From Chloroflexi bacterium TSY (GTDB lineage: Bacteria > Chloroflexota > Anaerolineae > Caldilineales > Caldilineaceae), in assembly GCA_019217005.1 (NCBI GenBank), contig JAHBNG010000036.1, forward strand, positions 62,001 through 126,000: 64,000 nt of DNA, written 5' to 3'. Numbering within the stretch: the first letter of the stretch is position 1; every line of letters starts with the position of its first letter. Of the stretch, positions 27,356 through 36,521 are shown in pieces. The position numbers and the translations under genes were made by a program. The notes below the pieces were generated by a model. It had not been told where the DNA came from. It saw only the letters and a program-made list of their open reading frames with translations, and did no database searches.

Positions 27356-27400
27356 TCGTTTGTACGGGGTTTATCTGATTTGTCTATTATAGTCACACCA

Positions 27401-27634
27401 TTTAAACTTCGGACAATTGTTCCTCGACAGCAAACATGCCTATTGTTCGAAGTTTAAGCAACGTCTCTATTCGTTTGGCTCTGCGTCATTGGTTTCTTCG
27501 TTGCTGAACTCTCCCTTTGGAATGGGAATTTAATAGCTTGTACAGTTTGGGCGAGATTAGAGACTGAGAGATTAGAGATTACAAGGGCCGAATCTCTCTA
27601 TCTCTAATCTCACTATCTCCACTTGTCCAAGTTA
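27401..27634. repeat. intergenic repeats beside recombinase element
   Basis: An imperfect hairpin (TTTAAACTTCGGACAAT against ATTGTTCGAAGTTTAA, about 27401-27457) is followed by an inverted-repeat region built on GAGATTAGAGA words (about 27560-27615) and the phrase TTATTTACGGCTCA. The latter two recur at 51481-51709. No ORF. Confidence 0.6.
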
Positions 27635-27642
27635 TTTACGGC

Positions 27643-28707
27643 TCATTCCTTTGGTTCTGCTTCCTCCTCAACGACCCTTGGAACTGGTATAGGAAATAGA
27701 GCGTTCACAGTTGGCGTTGGTCTCGGCTGGCTTTCGTACTGCTCCTGAGTACGCCAAAAACCAAACGCAACAAGACCGGAAACCAATCCCACCATAATGA
27801 TCGTGATGAGCGCCTTGCGCCAATCGATCCGCCAGCGTTGCGTTGGCCTCACAAGCTGGGCTGCCAAAAAATAAAAAATGAGCGTCAAAGCCGCATAGAG
27901 GGGCAGACTGTAATGAAAGAGAGGGCGCAATGGTCCAGTCACTTCTCCATTCATGACGCTTAGGTTGCCCGACAGGGCATACCCCAAACCGCCAAACTGC
28001 ATGATAAAGGATGTTCCAGCCGGTAGAATGGCAGAGAAAAGCGCGCTGAGTGGATTGGCGATCAGCAATTCACGTGGAGGCTCAGCTTGTTCATAGATCC
28101 CGACACTAATGTACGCGATGAGCGGACCAATAAAGATCAGGAGAACAAATAGGTAAGATAAGACGGTCGCCCGTGCGGTACGCCCTAGCCAAGCAGACAT
28201 GAAGATTCCCGTTGTGCCAAGCAAGATAGCGAGTGCGACAAGCACCACCAAACCGCGCAACATGCTCCACGGCGTGACGCCGCCAAAAATAAAGACAAGG
28301 CTCGCAATGGGAATCGCGGCAAAGATAAGCAGCAGCACGTAAGAGAGAGCAGAGACGAGTTTGCCCCAAAGGATTCTAGCCGGGCTTAGCGGGGTTGTCA
28401 AGAGCATTTCGTAGGTTAGCTTTTCGCGCTCGCTGCTGATGGATCCTGCAGTCAGAGCAGGTGTGATAAAGCAGATGATGAGCAATTCAAGGACAGCCAG
28501 TGATTGAAATAGGGACTGCCCGATCACGGGACCCGGGACGGTTGTAAAGCCAGCGGCCAGAAGCGAAAGACGATAGATCCCATAGAGCGCCCCGGCCAGA
28601 ATTAATAACGTCGTTGTCAAGATAATAAAGGCCCGCGCGCCGCGCATCCGTGAACGCAACTCTTTAATCATAATTGGATTGATGTTCAACCGTTCTTTTT
28701 GCACCAT
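27643..28707 (-). CDS. ABC-2 type transporter permease
   Basis: 354 residues with six or more membrane helices (about 25-50, 65-90, 113-140, 146-172, 180-200, 295-320). The phrase SISSEREKLTYEMLLTTPLS is the typical ABC-2 motif. It pairs with the ATPase gene 8 bp upstream (AGGAATCGGC precedes the ATG). Cargo unknown; the neighbours suggest export linked to the surface vWA complex. The 3' end abuts a dispersed repeat. Confidence 0.88.
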   Translation of the reverse strand: MVQKERLNINPIMIKELRSRMRGARAFIILTTTLLILAGALYGIYRLSLLAAGFTTVPGPVIGQSLFQSLAVLELLIICFITPALTAGSISSEREKLTYEMLLTTPLSPARILWGKLVSALSYVLLLIFAAIPIASLVFIFGGVTPWSMLRGLVVLVALAILLGTTGIFMSAWLGRTARATVLSYLFVLLIFIGPLIAYISVGIYEQAEPPRELLIANPLSALFSAILPAGTSFIMQFGGLGYALSGNLSVMNGEVTGPLRPLFHYSLPLYAALTLIFYFLAAQLVRPTQRWRIDWRKALITIIMVGLVSGLVAFGFWRTQEQYESQPRPTPTVNALFPIPVPRVVEEEAEPKE

Positions 28708-28715
28708 GCCGATTC

Positions 28716-29657
28716 CTATTCTTCAATCGCGTTTCCCTCAGTCAATCGCATAAAGACCTCTTCGAGATCGCTGCTTACTTCGCTGAAGCCAATAACGGGA
28801 ACGCCACGATGGACCAGTGCGGCTAGAAGTTGCACCACATCTTGATCGTCACCATTGAAATCAACTTCGATTGCGTCCTCGTTTGCGTACGTTTGTGAGA
28901 TACCAGCCATCCCTTCTAGAATTGCCTGAGTTGAATCAATATCCGAAAGAGTTTGAATGCGCAGAAGTCTGCTTTTGGCATGAGCTTGATGAGCAATACG
29001 GTCAATTGGTCCACTGACAACAAGACGTCCCCCTTCGATAATCCCGACCGAATCGCACAATTCAGACAGCTCGGCCAAAATATGGGAACTGACGATGACT
29101 GTCTTGCCCATCACACCCAACTCGCGCAACAGCTCACGCATTTCAACGCGGGCACGCGGATCCAGACCCGATGCAGGTTCGTCCAAGAGAAGCACCTTGG
29201 GATCATGCACCAAAGCGTGAGCCAAACAGAGCCGCTGCCGCATCCCGCGCGAGAGTGATTCGACATATTCGTCTCGCTTATCCACCAGATCCACCAATTC
29301 AAGCAGTTCGTCCGTCAACTGTTTGCGTCGCTTGGACGGAATGCGGTAGCAGCGTGCAAAAAAGTCTAAATACTCCCAGACGAGCATATCTTCATAAACG
29401 CCAAAGAAATCAGGCATGTAGCCCAATTCATAACGAAATTGAGACGTAGTGGTACGAGTCGACTCGCCATGCAGGTAGATCTCGCCACTGGAAGGCTCCA
29501 AGAGCCCCGCCAACATACGTAGGGTGGTCGTTTTTCCAGCACCATTTGGCCCAATCAGACCGAAGAGAGAACCAATGGGCACCTGCAAATCAAGGTTGTC
29601 AACGGCAGTCAGTTTGCCGTAGCGGCGGGTTAGGTTCTGGGTTTCAATCGCAAACAT
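28716..29657 (-). CDS. ABC transporter ATP-binding protein
   Basis: 313 residues. Walker A GLIGPNGAGKTTTLRMLAGL, signature SLSRGMRQRLCLAHAL (degenerate LSRGM), Walker B KVLLLDEPASGLDPRA, and H-loop IVSSHILAEL. A C-terminal extension of about 90 residues resembles the regulatory tail of drug-efflux ATPases. RBS AAGGACAGGA precedes ATG 29657. Drives the permease that follows. Confidence 0.93.
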   Translation of the reverse strand: MFAIETQNLTRRYGKLTAVDNLDLQVPIGSLFGLIGPNGAGKTTTLRMLAGLLEPSSGEIYLHGESTRTTTSQFRYELGYMPDFFGVYEDMLVWEYLDFFARCYRIPSKRRKQLTDELLELVDLVDKRDEYVESLSRGMRQRLCLAHALVHDPKVLLLDEPASGLDPRARVEMRELLRELGVMGKTVIVSSHILAELSELCDSVGIIEGGRLVVSGPIDRIAHQAHAKSRLLRIQTLSDIDSTQAILEGMAGISQTYANEDAIEVDFNGDDQDVVQLLAALVHRGVPVIGFSEVSSDLEEVFMRLTEGNAIEE

Positions 29658-29669
29658 TCCTGTCCTTAA

Positions 29670-32153
29670 TTATAGTTCACCCGTCACACTGAGATCGAAA
29701 TACCCACATGCATCAAAGGATCTCGTGGCGATCACCCGCACGCGGATCAGGCCATTCTGGTTGATGATGGCGTTTGGCTGCTCGATCACAAATGTCTGGT
29801 CATCTGTTCCAACAGCGTCTAACCACTTCTCTTCATCCCATTGGTAAAAGGCAATCGATGCAGGAATTGTGTGATCCCCTATATTTGAACGGACGTTTAG
29901 GGTCAGATTTTCAACGTGCTCAAACGCGTGCCCATTGGGCAATTCAAATTGTAGCTCTGCATTTCCTGACTGCATATACAGAGAATTGGGTGTCTCGCAT
30001 ATATTGCCCTGGGTTGGATGTTTGATAATATGCGCAGTGATGAGGGCCGGTGGAAGAGTCATCTTGCCTGCTTCGGGCAAGGTAATTGGGAATCGTGTAT
30101 GAACAAGCGTCGTTGTTTGGTGAATCGGGGTACGTCCCGAGATCTGCACGTTGACAGGTGCTTCGGACATCCAGCCAAGCAGCAAAATACCTTGACCTAG
30201 TGATGAAGGACCGCCGTGTGGAGGGTGAAAGCGATTTTGAAAGACAGCCTCTGCAATTTGACGTTTCAAATCATTCTGCCGGCTCAGTCGGCCAGGAGAG
30301 CCGTCATCCAGCACATTCCTGTAGATCTCCCACCAAATGTGTCCATCAAACCGTTCTCGCTCGAGCCCACCCATCTTAAACGAGATGGAAACGCTGTCGT
30401 CAATCTCTAGATCACCAAGACGCTCGAACTGCCGGCCAAAAATCACGACCGCATCTTCTAGGGAATAGTTGAGTTCATTCCGTATTTCGCCCTCCAAGTT
30501 CGATTCTGTCAGACGAAATTCACCACCCAATTGGCCGAAATCGTGCCAGGTCTCTTCGGTCTGAAAAGATTGCATTGACCATTGGTTGACAGTCAATCCA
30601 CGAATGCGGCTCTGATGGCCATTGATGATTGTCATATTGCTGCTTGTCTCGGGCTGAGACCCCATCGGACCAGCAAAAAACGGGTTGCTCTGTTGAGACA
30701 TGGGGCTGATTAGGTTGTTGCTGTCAAGCTCAATTTCGTAGGATTGTTCAGCAGGTGAAAACAGCCCCATATAATTCATCACGTGCCCCGAATTGTTAGG
30801 GGAGGGTTCTACGACAGCAATGTGGTTCAGGATGAGGTCGGTTCCGCGCATTGCGTACCCTATTCCAAAAGAACCGGCTGAAAATATCAGCGTCAAGAGT
30901 GGAATTGTGATCCAGGCCCAATGCAAACGACGAAACCAGCGTAGCAGCAAGTAATTGACAGGTCCGACCAGTGCAATATAGATGGCCAGCAAGATGCCGA
31001 GTCCACGGACCGAAGGCAGATCGAGGGATGGAAGTTGGCTCAACGCACTACTCATGTGCGAAGAGCGCATCTGCTGTTCTGAGGTATCTGGCGGAAGCCA
31101 ATCAGGATAGAGGGCATCACGCTCCAGCAGTGTTTGCCAAAAATTCGCATTACCGGCCCACGCATTGAAGGGTGAATCGGTCAATGAAGGCGCGACATAA
31201 TGGATGGTCCCGAGCCCCAACGATGTTTCAATCATCAAGGGCAACTCTGCGTTGCCAACTAAAATTTTGCTCTCTACAAAGGTACCCCCATGAACGACGA
31301 ATGGTCCAGCAACCTTGATTCCCTCGACTGTTTGTTTCTCTCTGGATGTGCCATCAGCTTGGACCACATAGTTAACAAGTTCATCCACTTGTTCGATTTC
31401 GGTTGGTGTTCCAAGCAGTTGGGGTTGTAAATTTGGTGGAAGCCCTATCACAGTTCGTGCCGCATTGCCACCGCCCCCGACAATAAGATGACCGCCTGCA
31501 CGAACCCAGCTTTCCAAAGCAGATCCTTGCTCTGCCGAAAGAATCGATGTATCGATATCGTTGATAATCAGCACATTCAATGAACGGAGGTCCTCGGCCT
31601 TTGGTGGAAGCTCTGTGCCATCCATTCCTACCAATATCTTGTCGCGAGATCCATCGACGAACTGCACTTCTTGGATTGTTGAGAGTGGTCCGCGTTCGGA
31701 CGAAAGATGTCCAATCAGCAGCGATTGATTGGCGACGGACTGCACAGGAATCTTCTGCTCCAGAAGAGGTTGGTTCTGCATCTCAAGTGCTGAAACATCT
31801 ATCACTTGGACAAGTAACTCGCGTGTGTAAGGGTTCGGCTGTACGTAAACCGGTGTTCGTTTGCGCGAATTAGTTGGCAGAGAAAGAGCAGCTGCGTAAG
31901 TAGTCGTGCCAACACGATTTTTGACCTCTACACGAACTTCAACGTCTAAGTCCGATCCTCTGTTTTCTAGCTCGACCCAAACTGGCAGCCACTCACCGTT
32001 CTTAACAGTGCCCTCAAACGCCGAATCGACCTGCATCGTTAGATCTGAGCTGCGTCCCTGTGCCAAACTTTTCCCGGCAAAGCTTGTGAGCACAACCGAT
32101 AAAAGCGTTAACATAAATAGCATTCGCACAAGGTGGTCTTTTCTCCAATTCAA
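29670..32153 (-). CDS. large exported membrane protein, GATase-like
   Basis: 827 residues. A signal sequence (MLFMLTLLSVVLTSFAGKSLA region) leads to beta-sandwich-like text, then a class I GATase-like fold (SLNVLIINDIDTSILSAEQG, WVRAGGHLIVGGGGN, residues about 190-230) without a visible catalytic triad. Two membrane helices occur at about 380-430, and the tail is beta-rich. TTG at 32153 is chosen because GAGGAG lies about seven bases upstream. First gene of the minus-strand operon, followed by the ABC ATPase after 12 bp. Function unknown; similar proteins stand beside ABC-2 exporters and MoxR operons. Confidence 0.7.
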   Translation of the reverse strand: MNWRKDHLVRMLFMLTLLSVVLTSFAGKSLAQGRSSDLTMQVDSAFEGTVKNGEWLPVWVELENRGSDLDVEVRVEVKNRVGTTTYAAALSLPTNSRKRTPVYVQPNPYTRELLVQVIDVSALEMQNQPLLEQKIPVQSVANQSLLIGHLSSERGPLSTIQEVQFVDGSRDKILVGMDGTELPPKAEDLRSLNVLIINDIDTSILSAEQGSALESWVRAGGHLIVGGGGNAARTVIGLPPNLQPQLLGTPTEIEQVDELVNYVVQADGTSREKQTVEGIKVAGPFVVHGGTFVESKILVGNAELPLMIETSLGLGTIHYVAPSLTDSPFNAWAGNANFWQTLLERDALYPDWLPPDTSEQQMRSSHMSSALSQLPSLDLPSVRGLGILLAIYIALVGPVNYLLLRWFRRLHWAWITIPLLTLIFSAGSFGIGYAMRGTDLILNHIAVVEPSPNNSGHVMNYMGLFSPAEQSYEIELDSNNLISPMSQQSNPFFAGPMGSQPETSSNMTIINGHQSRIRGLTVNQWSMQSFQTEETWHDFGQLGGEFRLTESNLEGEIRNELNYSLEDAVVIFGRQFERLGDLEIDDSVSISFKMGGLERERFDGHIWWEIYRNVLDDGSPGRLSRQNDLKRQIAEAVFQNRFHPPHGGPSSLGQGILLLGWMSEAPVNVQISGRTPIHQTTTLVHTRFPITLPEAGKMTLPPALITAHIIKHPTQGNICETPNSLYMQSGNAELQFELPNGHAFEHVENLTLNVRSNIGDHTIPASIAFYQWDEEKWLDAVGTDDQTFVIEQPNAIINQNGLIRVRVIATRSFDACGYFDLSVTGEL

Positions 32154-32713
32154 CTCTCTCTCCTCAAATAAAAAAAGCTTTCAGCTAATCAGCCGTCAGC
32201 TATTAGCCAGAATCTGGTCATATTTTGTGACTGATTTTTATACTTTCCTACACGGTCAAAAAAACGAAACTCAACAGGGTTTCATGAGACAAAAGAAGCG
32301 GATCATAGATCGTAGGTCACTTCTCCGGAGTGACGCAGCCGCTTCAATAGAACCAAGTCACACCGGAGCTGTAGCCTATGGCTGTCAACCTCACGGAATC
32401 CCGTGTGAGTAAAAATTCAATAGAAATTGAAACACAATGTCATTAAAGGTGTTCTGCATCAGTCATCGTTTCGGCCAGATGGCGAAATTTTTTCGTTTGT
32501 CGAGCGGAGCAACCAAGCTGTTTGTTCTATAATTCGACGAAACGATGACCAAATCCAGGTGTTCTGTTGTTTTCAGCCACCTAATTATACGACAATTTCA
32601 CCCTTCAGGTTCCATCAGTTTATGGATACATGTCAGTTTGAGAGAAAGCTGAAACTCTAAGCCTGAATATCTTGACAATAGGTGTCATATTAGAACGCGT
32701 ATACTCAAGAGCT
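32154..32713. other. divergent intergenic region with repeats
   Basis: No supported ORF in 560 bp. It holds a REP-like hairpin at 32313-32334 (TAGGTCACTTCTCCGGAGTG...) and a pair of inverted 12-mers, GTCATCGTTTCG at about 32453 and its complement at about 32538. It should carry the promoters of the divergent genes on either side, but none could be fixed. Confidence 0.5.
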
Positions 32714-34531
32714 ATGAATATCTCACTCTCCAACTACTGGCAGTTGCTCAAAAGTTACCTTGCTCCTCAGCAGAAGTCAGTCATGTCAATGGCTCTGTTA
32801 TTACTTTTAAGTATTGGTCTGCAGTTGATCGGGCCGCAGGTTGTGCGCAGGTTTATTGATGCAATTCAGGCTGGAGCAACACAATCTCTCCTCATCCAGC
32901 TGGCGCTGCTCTTCATCGGTCTTGCCATCGTTCAGCAGATTTTCAATGTCCTGGCTGACTATTGGAGCGAGCGGGTAGCGTGGACAGCCACCAACAAGTT
33001 GCGTATTGATTTAGCTGCTCATCTTGTCCGGTTGGATCCAAGCTTCCACAAAGTTCATACTCCAGGTGAACTCATCGAACGGGTAGATGGTGATGTCCAG
33101 ACATTGGCCAGATTCTTCTCTGGCTTGGCCGTAGAGCTCGTGGGCAATCTTCTCTTGCTAATAGGCGTTGTGGTTGCTGTGGCGTTGGTCGACATTTGTT
33201 TGGGGGTCGCTTTTGTTGTCTTTGTAGCAGTAACCATTTGGCTGTTGGGCTGGGTGCGTCAGTTTGGCACACCCCATTGGATGGCGGATCGGGAACAGAG
33301 CGCCACATTCTACGGCTACCTCGGCGAAGTGTTAACAGCGACAGAGGATCTGCGCGCCAATGGAGCCATTCCCTATGCCATGCAGCGCTTCTTTGCCCAT
33401 TTGCGCAGGTGGTGGCCCATCCGTCTGCAGGCGAGTATTTGGGGGCAAAGCGTGATGAATGCTGCCATCCTGGCCTTTGGGATAGGTGATGCAGTCGCCT
33501 ATGGTGTAAGTGGTTGGCTACATCAGATTGACGCCATATCGCTTGGATCTGTCTATCTGGTCATTGCCTATGTTGCCATGTTGGCTGCACCTATCGAGAC
33601 GATTCGTACTCAGCTTCAGGATCTGCAACGAGCTGACGCCAGCATCATTCGTATTCGTGAATTGCTGGCGACTCATTCTAAGTTGGTTGATGGTTCAAAG
33701 ATAATTCCCCTTGGCCCCATCCATGTAGAGTTTGATGCAGTTTGTTTTGCTTATGAGGATCATGCAGACGGAATCAGTCCAGACCAGAACGGTGACGACA
33801 CGCAATATCGGGATGAAATCGAGCAGAAGAGCATCTTTGACAATCTTTCATTTACAGTTGAGCCTGGCTGCACGTTGGGGCTGCTTGGCCATACCGGTAG
33901 CGGCAAAACAACGATTTCGCGCCTTCTCTTCCGACTCTATGATCCGCAGCGGGGAGCTGTACGCCTAAATGGCATTGACCTGCGGGATGCAGATATCGAT
34001 ACGCTACGTGCCAGAATCGATTTGGTCACCCAGGATGTTCAGCTCTTTGAAGCCAGTCTACGGAACAACATCACCTTCTTTGATGCAGCGGTGGATGACG
34101 AACAGATTCTTTCTGTCTTGGACACATTGGGATTGCAGCCGTGGCTGGAACGACTCCCCAATGGACTCGATACCGTCATATCCACATCCACCCTGTCGGC
34201 AGGCGAAGCCCAACTGCTTGCACTTGCGCGCGTTTTTCTGAAAGACCCCGATCTGGTGATTCTGGATGAAGCTTCTAGTCGTCTCGATCCAGCCACTGAA
34301 ACTTTGCTAGAACAGGCCATCGACAAACTGCTGACGGATCGAACTGCCGTCATCATTGCGCATCGGCTACGGACAGTCGATCGTGCGAACAACATTCTCA
34401 TTCTAGAAGACGGTCAGATTGCGGAATCTGGCCAACGCTCTCAATTGGCAGCGAATCCGGCCTCCCGGTTTGCGCAATTGCGTCAAACCGGTTTCAGCGA
34501 AAATTTTGAGTGTGTACCACAAAGTGTGTAA
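32714..34531 (+). CDS. ABC exporter half-transporter A (canonical ATPase)
   Basis: Type I ABC exporter: six helices in residues about 20-300, then an NBD. Walker A LLGHTGSGKTTISRLLF, signature TLSAGEAQLLALARV (LSAGE, degenerate), Walker B LVILDEASSRLDP with the catalytic Glu, and H-loop IIAHRL. Start 32714 (MNISLSNYWQLLKSYL) is preferred over 32672. The last residues CVPQSV and the stop are from the MITE at 34508-34589. Partner is the next gene; together they form a heterodimer with one catalytic and one degenerate ATP site. Confidence 0.9.
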   Translation: MNISLSNYWQLLKSYLAPQQKSVMSMALLLLLSIGLQLIGPQVVRRFIDAIQAGATQSLLIQLALLFIGLAIVQQIFNVLADYWSERVAWTATNKLRIDLAAHLVRLDPSFHKVHTPGELIERVDGDVQTLARFFSGLAVELVGNLLLLIGVVVAVALVDICLGVAFVVFVAVTIWLLGWVRQFGTPHWMADREQSATFYGYLGEVLTATEDLRANGAIPYAMQRFFAHLRRWWPIRLQASIWGQSVMNAAILAFGIGDAVAYGVSGWLHQIDAISLGSVYLVIAYVAMLAAPIETIRTQLQDLQRADASIIRIRELLATHSKLVDGSKIIPLGPIHVEFDAVCFAYEDHADGISPDQNGDDTQYRDEIEQKSIFDNLSFTVEPGCTLGLLGHTGSGKTTISRLLFRLYDPQRGAVRLNGIDLRDADIDTLRARIDLVTQDVQLFEASLRNNITFFDAAVDDEQILSVLDTLGLQPWLERLPNGLDTVISTSTLSAGEAQLLALARVFLKDPDLVILDEASSRLDPATETLLEQAIDKLLTDRTAVIIAHRLRTVDRANNILILEDGQIAESGQRSQLAANPASRFAQLRQTGFSENFECVPQSV

Positions 34532-34589
34532 ATGAACTCTGCTCAGTCAGAGAACCGCCGCATTTACACACTTTGGGACACCCTCCCCG
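34508..34589 (+). mobile_element. 82-bp MITE family, copy 3
   Basis: Same orientation and length as copy 2. It begins GAGTGTGTACCACAAAGTG and ends with the complement of CGGGGAGGGTGTCCC. The direct hexamer AATTTT flanks it (34502-34507 and 34590-34595). It overlaps the 3' end of the first ABC half-transporter and gives its stop codon. Confidence 0.8.
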
Positions 34590-34639
34590 AATTTTTGTCA
34601 TAAAATCGTCCTGTCATCTGTTATAATACCGGAGCAACC

Positions 34640-36412
34640 ATGAACAACCCCTCTCCAGTTCCCTCTTCCGCTTACTTTATGTGGCAACTGTTCAAATATG
34701 ATCCGTTGCCCCAAATCGGGAGTGGACTCTGCTGGGTCCTCTTTCATAGCTGGCCTCTCTTTCCCGGGTTATTAGCAAAAGCGTTTTTTGACACATTGGA
34801 AGGGAGAGCCACGTTCTTAAACCTGAATTTAACAGGGATCGTTCTGATTATCGGTCTATTGGCGCTGGTTCGAATCGGTTTTGTCTATATTGATATCTGG
34901 GTCGGATCGCGGGCGGGATTCCGTTTGAACGGACTGGTGCGACGGAATCTGTTGATGCATATTTTGGAGCGACCAGGAGCACAGGCACTACCAGAGACGG
35001 TAGGTGAGGCTATCTCAACTTTGCGAGATGATGTTGCCGTCATGTGGGGTGGGGGATGGGCATTCGACGTACTTGGTTTTCTCATCTTTGCCTTGGGTGG
35101 TATTGCCATCCTCCTCTCTGTTGATGCCAGAATAACGTTACTCGTTTTCATTCCGATCGTCACAGTTATTCTGATCGCCCACGTCATGCGCACGCGTCTT
35201 CGGCGCTTTCAGGAACAGAGTCGCGAGGCCACAGCCAAAGTCACAGGTTCGCTGGGGGAAATTTTTGGTGCAGTGCAGGCCATTCAAGTCGCCGGTGCCC
35301 AAGCACCCGTGATCGACCATTTGCGGCGACTCGGCGATGAACGACAGCGCATGATGTTGCGCGATCGGTTGCTGGGGCGAGCACTTGATGCGGTCTTCTC
35401 CAATACAGCCAGCTTGGGTGCGGGTCTGACGCTGCTGGTGGCTGCAGGCAAAATGCGTAATGGTGATTTCTCGATCGGTGACTTCGCACTCTTTGCCACC
35501 TATCTCATGCAGGTAACAGGCATGACCGGTTTCTTGGGTTACATTGTGGCCGAATATCAGCAAATGGGCGTCTCCTTCAAGCGTGGAGTCGAATTGCTGC
35601 AAGGCGCACCGCCGCAAACACTGGTCGAACCCCATCCAGTCGATCTACAGAAGCCCGCCCCTACTCAACTACCGCTCATTAAACAGGAAGCAGAGCGGTT
35701 ACAAAGGTTAGAGGTTGTCGGGTTGACTCATCGCTATCTTGATTCTGCGGAAGGGATTGAAGAGATATCTTTTTCATTGGATCAGGGTAGTTTGACCGTA
35801 GTGACTGGTCGGATCGGCGCAGGAAAAACGACCTTACTACGGTCGCTACTTGGACTGCTCGAACCGGATGCAGGCGAAGTATACTGGAATGGTTGCAAAA
35901 TCGAACAACCAGCCCAATTCTTACTGCCGCCCCGTGTCGCTTATACACCCCAGGTTCCTATGCTGCTATCTGGCACGCTGCGCGAGAACATCTTGCTTGG
36001 TTTGCCGGATGATGCACAGGCTCTAAACCATGCAGTACAACATGCCGTTCTCGATCGGGATTTGGCTGGCTTTCCAAACGGACTCGAAACGATGATCGGT
36101 ACGAGGGGAATGAAATTATCTGGTGGACAGAGTCAGCGCACGGCAGCAGCACGCATGTTTATGCGTGAGCCAGATCTGCTCGTCTTTGACGATCTCTCTA
36201 GTGCACTCGACGTAGAGACTGAACAAGTACTTTGGCAGCGCGTTTTTGCTCTGGGAGCAACCTGCTTGGTAGTCTCCCATCGTCGTGCAGTGCTAGAGCG
36301 GGCAGATCAAATTCTGTTATTGGAGCAGGGTCGGCTTATTGGTTCAGGGAAGTTGACGGAGCTGTTGGATTCTCACATAGAGATGCAACGATTGGTTTCG
36401 GGAGACGTGTGA
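34640..36412 (+). CDS. ABC exporter half-transporter B (degenerate Walker B)
   Basis: Six membrane helices (residues about 25-290), then an NBD with Walker A VTGRIGAGKTTLLRSLLG, canonical signature KLSGGQSQRTAAARM and Walker B LLVFDDLSSALD, in which the catalytic Glu is Asp. H-loop VVSHRR. The good signature here and the good Walker B in the previous gene complement each other, as expected for a heterodimeric exporter. GGAG lies seven bases before ATG 34640. The substrate is not indicated. Confidence 0.92.
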   Translation: MNNPSPVPSSAYFMWQLFKYDPLPQIGSGLCWVLFHSWPLFPGLLAKAFFDTLEGRATFLNLNLTGIVLIIGLLALVRIGFVYIDIWVGSRAGFRLNGLVRRNLLMHILERPGAQALPETVGEAISTLRDDVAVMWGGGWAFDVLGFLIFALGGIAILLSVDARITLLVFIPIVTVILIAHVMRTRLRRFQEQSREATAKVTGSLGEIFGAVQAIQVAGAQAPVIDHLRRLGDERQRMMLRDRLLGRALDAVFSNTASLGAGLTLLVAAGKMRNGDFSIGDFALFATYLMQVTGMTGFLGYIVAEYQQMGVSFKRGVELLQGAPPQTLVEPHPVDLQKPAPTQLPLIKQEAERLQRLEVVGLTHRYLDSAEGIEEISFSLDQGSLTVVTGRIGAGKTTLLRSLLGLLEPDAGEVYWNGCKIEQPAQFLLPPRVAYTPQVPMLLSGTLRENILLGLPDDAQALNHAVQHAVLDRDLAGFPNGLETMIGTRGMKLSGGQSQRTAAARMFMREPDLLVFDDLSSALDVETEQVLWQRVFALGATCLVVSHRRAVLERADQILLLEQGRLIGSGKLTELLDSHIEMQRLVSGDV

Positions 36413-36451
36413 TCGGATAAACGTTAGAAAAGTTCAAGCAAATTTGTCAGT

Positions 36452-36490
36452 TTCAGTAGCTCCAAAATGACACATTTTGGAGCTACTGAA
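36452..36490. terminator. perfect hairpin between convergent genes
   Basis: 18-bp perfect arms (TTCAGTAGCTCCAAAATG and its complement) with an ACA loop. It lies between the converging ends of the ABC exporter and a GNAT gene and could work as a bidirectional terminator, though no strong T run follows. The word also belongs to the GTAGATCCAA terminal-repeat family seen at 5402 and 63305. Confidence 0.55.
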
Positions 36491-36521
36491 TTTGGTTCTA
36501 TTGACAGTCAGGCCGCCTGCG

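Larger units (their letters stand above)
25201..27386 (+). mobile_element. 2.2-kb element with double-domain tyrosine recombinase
   Basis: One recombinase gene bounded by long imperfect inverted ends. The outer word TAGACAAA is at 25201-25208 and its complement at 27379-27386; the inner 25-bp word containing GCGTTCTCTATTACACGCAG is at 25237-25261 and, inverted, 27306-27330. The right end carries an extra hairpin (CTTTCCTTTGGAAAG). It has landed in the minus-strand operon between the DUF4175-like gene and the ABC permease. No clear target duplication was seen. A partial copy of the end motif lies alone at 5445-5516. Confidence 0.75.

Noticed and set aside
32672..32705. Promoter TTGACA ... TATACT before ABC exporter A
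   Set aside because: The spacing of 22 bases is too long for a standard promoter.
36452..36490. Certain rho-independent terminator
   Set aside because: The stem is strong but no T run follows on either strand; kept only as a possible terminator.
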